Of a stretch of DNA of 10,254 nt, positions 7,704 through 10,254 are shown one piece after another. The DNA is from an uncultured Clostridia bacterium (lineage in GTDB: Bacteria; Bacillota; Clostridia; UBA1381; UBA9506), in contig CAKSBF010000021.1 in assembly GCA_934438075.1 (NCBI GenBank), forward strand, positions 1 through 10,254. Reading direction: 5' to 3'. The notes under the pieces are model-generated. The model did not search any database. It saw only the letters and a list, made by a program, of their open reading frames with translations, and had not been told where the DNA came from. A program made the translations under genes and the position numbers. Each line of letters starts with the position of its first letter. Positions within the stretch are counted from its first letter, which is position 1.

Positions 7704-8483
7704 CTACCCTATCGGAATCGGAATAAACGCCCTAAATAAGCTACCAGTAACTGCCACATTTAATTCAAAAGCAAATCTACTTAATTCTTCCGGTGTCATT
7801 TCATACGCAGCCCCTCTCATTGGTTTATCTCCATCCCAACCCCATTTATGTTTATGTGGCACTTTAGGATGTTTCTTTGAATTTCCATGATCCGTGAAAT
7901 CTTCATCTTCTCTAGCTTTTCCATCTGAACCATACGTCCTCTTTTGGACAACTTCCCCATCGTTCCCATACTTGGTGGCTGTCGAATTAGGTTCGCCTGT
8001 CAAAGGAAGATTTGATTCTTGAATCCAAGAACTAGTATCAACATCTAAATCAAACCCTAGCGCCTCCCATGTCATGTCACCAACAATACCATCTACGTCT
8101 AAACCTTGTGCCCTTTGAAATTTCTTCACCGCAGCTTTTGTATGTGTACCAAACTGGCCATCAAATGTTAATTTATTTCCATTTTCATCCGTATAGCCAA
8201 GAACCGTAAGCCGTACTTGTATCATTACAACATCAGTATACGAACCCCCACCCGTTGAAATTAATTCTTTGGTTCTTTTCAACCCCAACGGATCCGTATA
8301 CATCACCGGATTATTCTCACAGTACACATACCAATTCGTGCCGTCACGGATGGGATCTTCTGTTATGAAGCGTCCTTGTGTGGGATCGTAATATCTGTTT
8401 CTCAGGTAGATGAGGCCGCTTTCCCGGTCGGCATACTCCCCACAGTACAGCAACGGGTTCTCCTGCTCCGCATAATTAACCAC
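7704..8483 (-). CDS. Orphan Rhs C-terminal tip with peptidoglycan-binding and His-rich toxin domains
   Basis: From GTG 8483 this is 259 residues. Residues 8-68 are the conserved end of an Rhs core (NPLLYCGEY, ESGLIYLRNRYYDPTQGRF, WYVYCENNPVMYTDPLGL), the part that precedes the variable toxin. Residues 81-143 resemble PG_binding_1 (VMIQVRLTVLGY, FDGQFGTHTKAAVKKFQ, LDVDGIVGDMTWEALG). Residues 165-259 contain YGSDGK, DEDFTDHG and HPKVPHKHKW, with His 199, 205, 210 and 212. They resemble Asp/His-rich C-termini seen on Rhs proteins, and I cannot name the family with confidence. A TAA lies two codons before the GTG and there is no well-spaced ribosome binding site, so the N-terminal shell is missing. 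This is a truncated reserve cassette, possibly silent until recombined behind a full Rhs core. The gene is coupled to a candidate immunity gene. Confidence 0.85.
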   Translation of the reverse strand: MVNYAEQENPLLYCGEYADRESGLIYLRNRYYDPTQGRFITEDPIRDGTNWYVYCENNPVMYTDPLGLKRTKELISTGGGSYTDVVMIQVRLTVLGYTDENGNKLTFDGQFGTHTKAAVKKFQRAQGLDVDGIVGDMTWEALGFDLDVDTSSWIQESNLPLTGEPNSTATKYGNDGEVVQKRTYGSDGKAREDEDFTDHGNSKKHPKVPHKHKWGWDGDKPMRGAAYEMTPEELSRFAFELNVAVTGSLFRAFIPIPIG

Positions 8484-8589
8484 CCTTTAATACTGCTTTT
8501 ACAGCCCTCACTCGTACGGCACCGACATTGCTTGCCGTTTCATTACACATGCGGTAAGGCCACACACATTTACCATTCCTCCATAAGTA
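8476..8589 (-). pseudogene. Unidentified C-terminal gene remnant between cassettes
   Basis: A frame opening after TAA 8590-8592 encodes 37 residues ending in TAA 8476-8478. It includes NGKCVWPYRMCNETASNVGA and then VRVRAVKAVLKGG. The composition and natural-looking end read like the C-terminus of a real protein whose 5' part is gone. There is no usable start and I do not recognise the family. The last codons overlap the GTG of the orphan Rhs tip in another frame, so the recombination junction with Rhs core sequence is near 8470. Coding by chance cannot be excluded at this length. Confidence 0.4.
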
Positions 8590-8614
8590 TTATGACAATA
8601 TGCACTTACGCTGC

Positions 8615-9514
8615 TCATTCTGCCCAGTCAATGTCGTAGCATTGACCATTTGCATATTTCGGTACTACTGTTTGTGCATTTCCCGTTTTATAGTCTACTA
8701 TCTTTACGGTATAGCCTTCGTAATACCATGGTCCGCGCCACCGCTCAACACTTGCAATGTATTCTCCGTCCGGTGAAAAACAAAATTTCACCATAGGCGC
8801 TGTATATTCCCATTGACCTTTTCCATTTAATTCTTTAATAATCAGCTTCGTTCTATCTCCATTAGGAAAATATGCAATTAGTCTGCCATCTTTTGAAACT
8901 TTCGGATAAATTCCATCATATAAGTATTCCCTTTGTCCAGTTTCAACGTTTAGCTTAAATATCTGATTTAATACCTGGTTATTTTCCGCGACCGTATAAG
9001 CGGAATAATAAACATTCTTACCGTTATTACACCATGAATGGGTACCAATTGAATTTTTTTCTTCTACTATTTTCTTTTTTGAATTGTCTTGAATATTAAC
9101 TAAAAACATTTTATTTTCCTCTGTTACACTAAAATGTTTCTCATCAACATATGATATATCTATTGATGAAATATATGGTGTTTCAGCTTGATACACTTGT
9201 ATAGTATTTTTTGTATCTATATCATACAATTCAATTTCTCCTAATCCCGTATCAACCAAAATTTTTGATGTATTACCCATAAAACGGGCATTTCCTCCAA
9301 AAATTCCAATAGGAGTTATTGCGGTTGATTGCGAATCTAATAATACTAAACCTTGATTAGGTTTGTTCATTCCTTCCACTAATGGATCCCGAAATAGTAT
9401 TTTACCTGATATTGTTTTTGTTAATTCAATTGGTATATTCGTTGTAGGGTCACCACAACCTATAAAATTAAAACATAGGTTTACAATTAAAGTCATTATG
9501 AGTATTTTTTTCAT
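8615..9514 (-). CDS. Beta-propeller-like lipoprotein, candidate immunity protein for the papain-fold tip
   Basis: Starting at ATG 9514 the protein is 299 residues. It opens with a lipoprotein signal peptide (MKKILIMTLIVNLCFNFIGC, lipid-bearing Cys at residue 20; Phe at -3 makes the lipobox atypical). The remainder is a series of four-stranded-like repeats in the style of TolB/PD40/WD40 propellers: HSWCNNGKNVYYSAY, IFKLNVETGQREYLYDG, PKVSKDGRLIAYF, KFCFSPDGEYIASVE and VKIVDYKTGNAQTVV. It is therefore expected on the outer face of the membrane. It starts 17 bases after the stop of an Rhs toxin tip, the normal place of an immunity gene. A surface-anchored immunity protein would fit a toxin acting in the cell envelope. 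The lipoprotein and propeller calls rest on visible motifs. Immunity is inference, and an unrelated surface role remains possible. Confidence 0.82.
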   Translation of the reverse strand: MKKILIMTLIVNLCFNFIGCGDPTTNIPIELTKTISGKILFRDPLVEGMNKPNQGLVLLDSQSTAITPIGIFGGNARFMGNTSKILVDTGLGEIELYDIDTKNTIQVYQAETPYISSIDISYVDEKHFSVTEENKMFLVNIQDNSKKKIVEEKNSIGTHSWCNNGKNVYYSAYTVAENNQVLNQIFKLNVETGQREYLYDGIYPKVSKDGRLIAYFPNGDRTKLIIKELNGKGQWEYTAPMVKFCFSPDGEYIASVERWRGPWYYEGYTVKIVDYKTGNAQTVVPKYANGQCYDIDWAE

Positions 9515-9523
9515 TGCGAACAT

Positions 9524-9527
9524 CTCC
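9524..9527 (-). promoter_or_regulatory. Ribosome binding site that selects the start at 9514
   Basis: GGAG on the minus strand lies nine bases before ATG 9514, where the lipoprotein signal peptide begins. The longer in-frame ATG at 9556 would overlap the upstream tip gene and add fourteen charged residues before the signal. The ATG at 9523 abuts the GGAG and is too close. Confidence 0.65.
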
Positions 9528-9531
9528 AATC

Positions 9532-10254
9532 TTAATTTCCCCGACTTAACAGCCAACCCTTATAATTTGTATGATACATTTTCGTATACGTAAATGAATC
9601 ATTAGGAAGCATTCGTTTATCATAAAACTTATCTGCCGCCATAACTATTGCAGCTGTTTTAAAATCACAGTTATTGGTGACGAGATTATACTTTCCCGGG
9701 TCATTAAACAGTTCTGCTACCTTCTTGAGTGCATTGCGACCATTCCCATGTGAAACGGTTAAATATAGATTCCCATTATAATTTTCCTGGGAGGTTTTAC
9801 CGTTGCTTGCAACAAAATTTACTGTCCCCTCTTTGTAAAGAGCATCATTCCATTCGCTTGATAAGAGCATTGATATCCTCATTTCTCCCGGCCCTTGCGC
9901 AGTTCCATTTTCAGACCAGTAACTAAGCAATAACCCTTGATCATTTTCATTGATTAATAGTGTTGCCGTATGTCCTGCCCCGTAAGCACCTGTCGATTGC
10001 AACAAAGGCATAACCCTATTAATGTTAGTAACATTAAATTTTCTTATTTGATCAGCCTCTTCAGCAATACGTTTCATTGCTTTTACATCACCACGTGCGT
10101 TCGCCGCGTTCCATGCCGCAGTTAATCCACCTGTTCTCCTGTTATTCCCATTCAGAATTAACTGAATTTCATACGGGAGTTTTTCATCCCCAACTGCATA
10201 CAGCCCCCACGGGTCGATATATATCAAGGGGTTGTTATTCGCGTACACATACCA
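9532..10254 (-). CDS. Rhs protein 3' end with permuted papain-fold (NlpC/P60-like) toxin tip, 5' part beyond window
   Basis: The frame is open to the right edge and 240 codons are visible, beginning WYVYANNNPLIYIDPWGL, the conserved end of an Rhs core. The downstream tip has GAYGAGHTATLLIN (His codon 9970-9972), then after about 100 residues KYNLVTNNCDFKTAAIV (Cys codon 9667-9669). His first and NNC second, each in the expected local setting, is the order of circularly permuted NlpC/P60/LRAT-like papain-fold enzymes, which include peptidases, amidases and acyltransferases. Between the core and this domain is a helical linker (LTAAWNAANARGDVKAMKRI). The gene may be a full-length Rhs extending to the right or another orphan tip, and the window cannot tell. 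The apparent GTG at 10248 lies inside the conserved core and is not a real start. A candidate lipoprotein immunity gene follows directly. Confidence 0.88.
   Translation of the reverse strand, partial: WYVYANNNPLIYIDPWGLYAVGDEKLPYEIQLILNGNNRRTGGLTAAWNAANARGDVKAMKRIAEEADQIRKFNVTNINRVMPLLQSTGAYGAGHTATLLINENDQGLLLSYWSENGTAQGPGEMRISMLLSSEWNDALYKEGTVNFVASNGKTSQENYNGNLYLTVSHGNGRNALKKVAELFNDPGKYNLVTNNCDFKTAAIVMAADKFYDKRMLPNDSFTYTKMYHTNYKGWLLSRGN

Noticed and set aside
8484..8614. Possible group II intron or mobile-element end, because of GC-rich complementary words (gccgtacgagtgagggctg)
   Set aside because: I could not build a domain V-like hairpin or find terminal repeats or a maturase. The frame at 8476-8589 reads better as a protein end.
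8376..8639. Plus-strand frame of 87 codons across the cassette junction
   Set aside because: It is antisense to the Rhs core piece and spacer, with no ribosome binding site.
9556..9556. ATG 9556 as start of the lipoprotein gene
   Set aside because: It would overlap the upstream tip gene and displace the lipoprotein signal peptide from the N-terminus. ATG 9514 has a GGAG at the right distance.

Overview
The window reads as a contact-toxin (Rhs/YD-repeat polymorphic toxin) region from a Gram-positive anaerobe or a related Firmicute, most likely Clostridia. The reasons are AGGAGG-type ribosome binding sites, a consensus sigma-A promoter, Sec signal peptides without outer-membrane proteins, a lipoprotein, and a DUF2691-like protein. 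The species cannot be fixed. Every gene I can support lies on the minus strand, so transcription runs right to left.

Right half (10254 to about 7061): the upstream toxin locus and its cassettes. At the right edge is the 3' end of an Rhs protein. It shows the last bases of the conserved core and then a toxin tip with an H...NNC pattern like a circularly permuted NlpC/P60 (papain-fold) enzyme. A predicted lipoprotein with beta-propeller-like repeats (8615-9514) follows after 17 bases and is the candidate immunity protein. Next is a 5'-truncated 'orphan' Rhs tip (7704-8483): a short piece of Rhs core, a PG_binding_1-like domain and a His/Asp-rich C-terminus. It is followed after 8 bases by a DUF2691-like candidate immunity gene (7231-7695). 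The gaps hold short decayed coding pieces: an unidentified C-terminus at 8476-8589, another at 7167-7235, and a scrap of Rhs core at 7056-7151. This is the arrangement expected from repeated tip displacement.

Middle (about 6930-7060): a hairpin with minus-strand G-U pairs, a possible terminator, then a perfect TTGACA-16-TATAAT promoter. Together they separate the cassette array from the next operon.

Left half (6866 to 1): a tightly packed three-gene operon. It encodes a secreted protein with three nearly identical 95-residue Ig-like repeats, a secreted or anchored all-helical 335-residue protein of unknown family, and a Sec-exported Rhs/YD-repeat protein of at least 1515 residues that runs off the left edge before its toxin tip. 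In both internal junctions the ribosome binding site overlaps the previous stop codon, suggesting coupled translation. My inference is that the first two products help display, anchor or mature the Rhs protein at the cell surface, and that the cassettes on the right are alternative toxin tips with their immunity genes.
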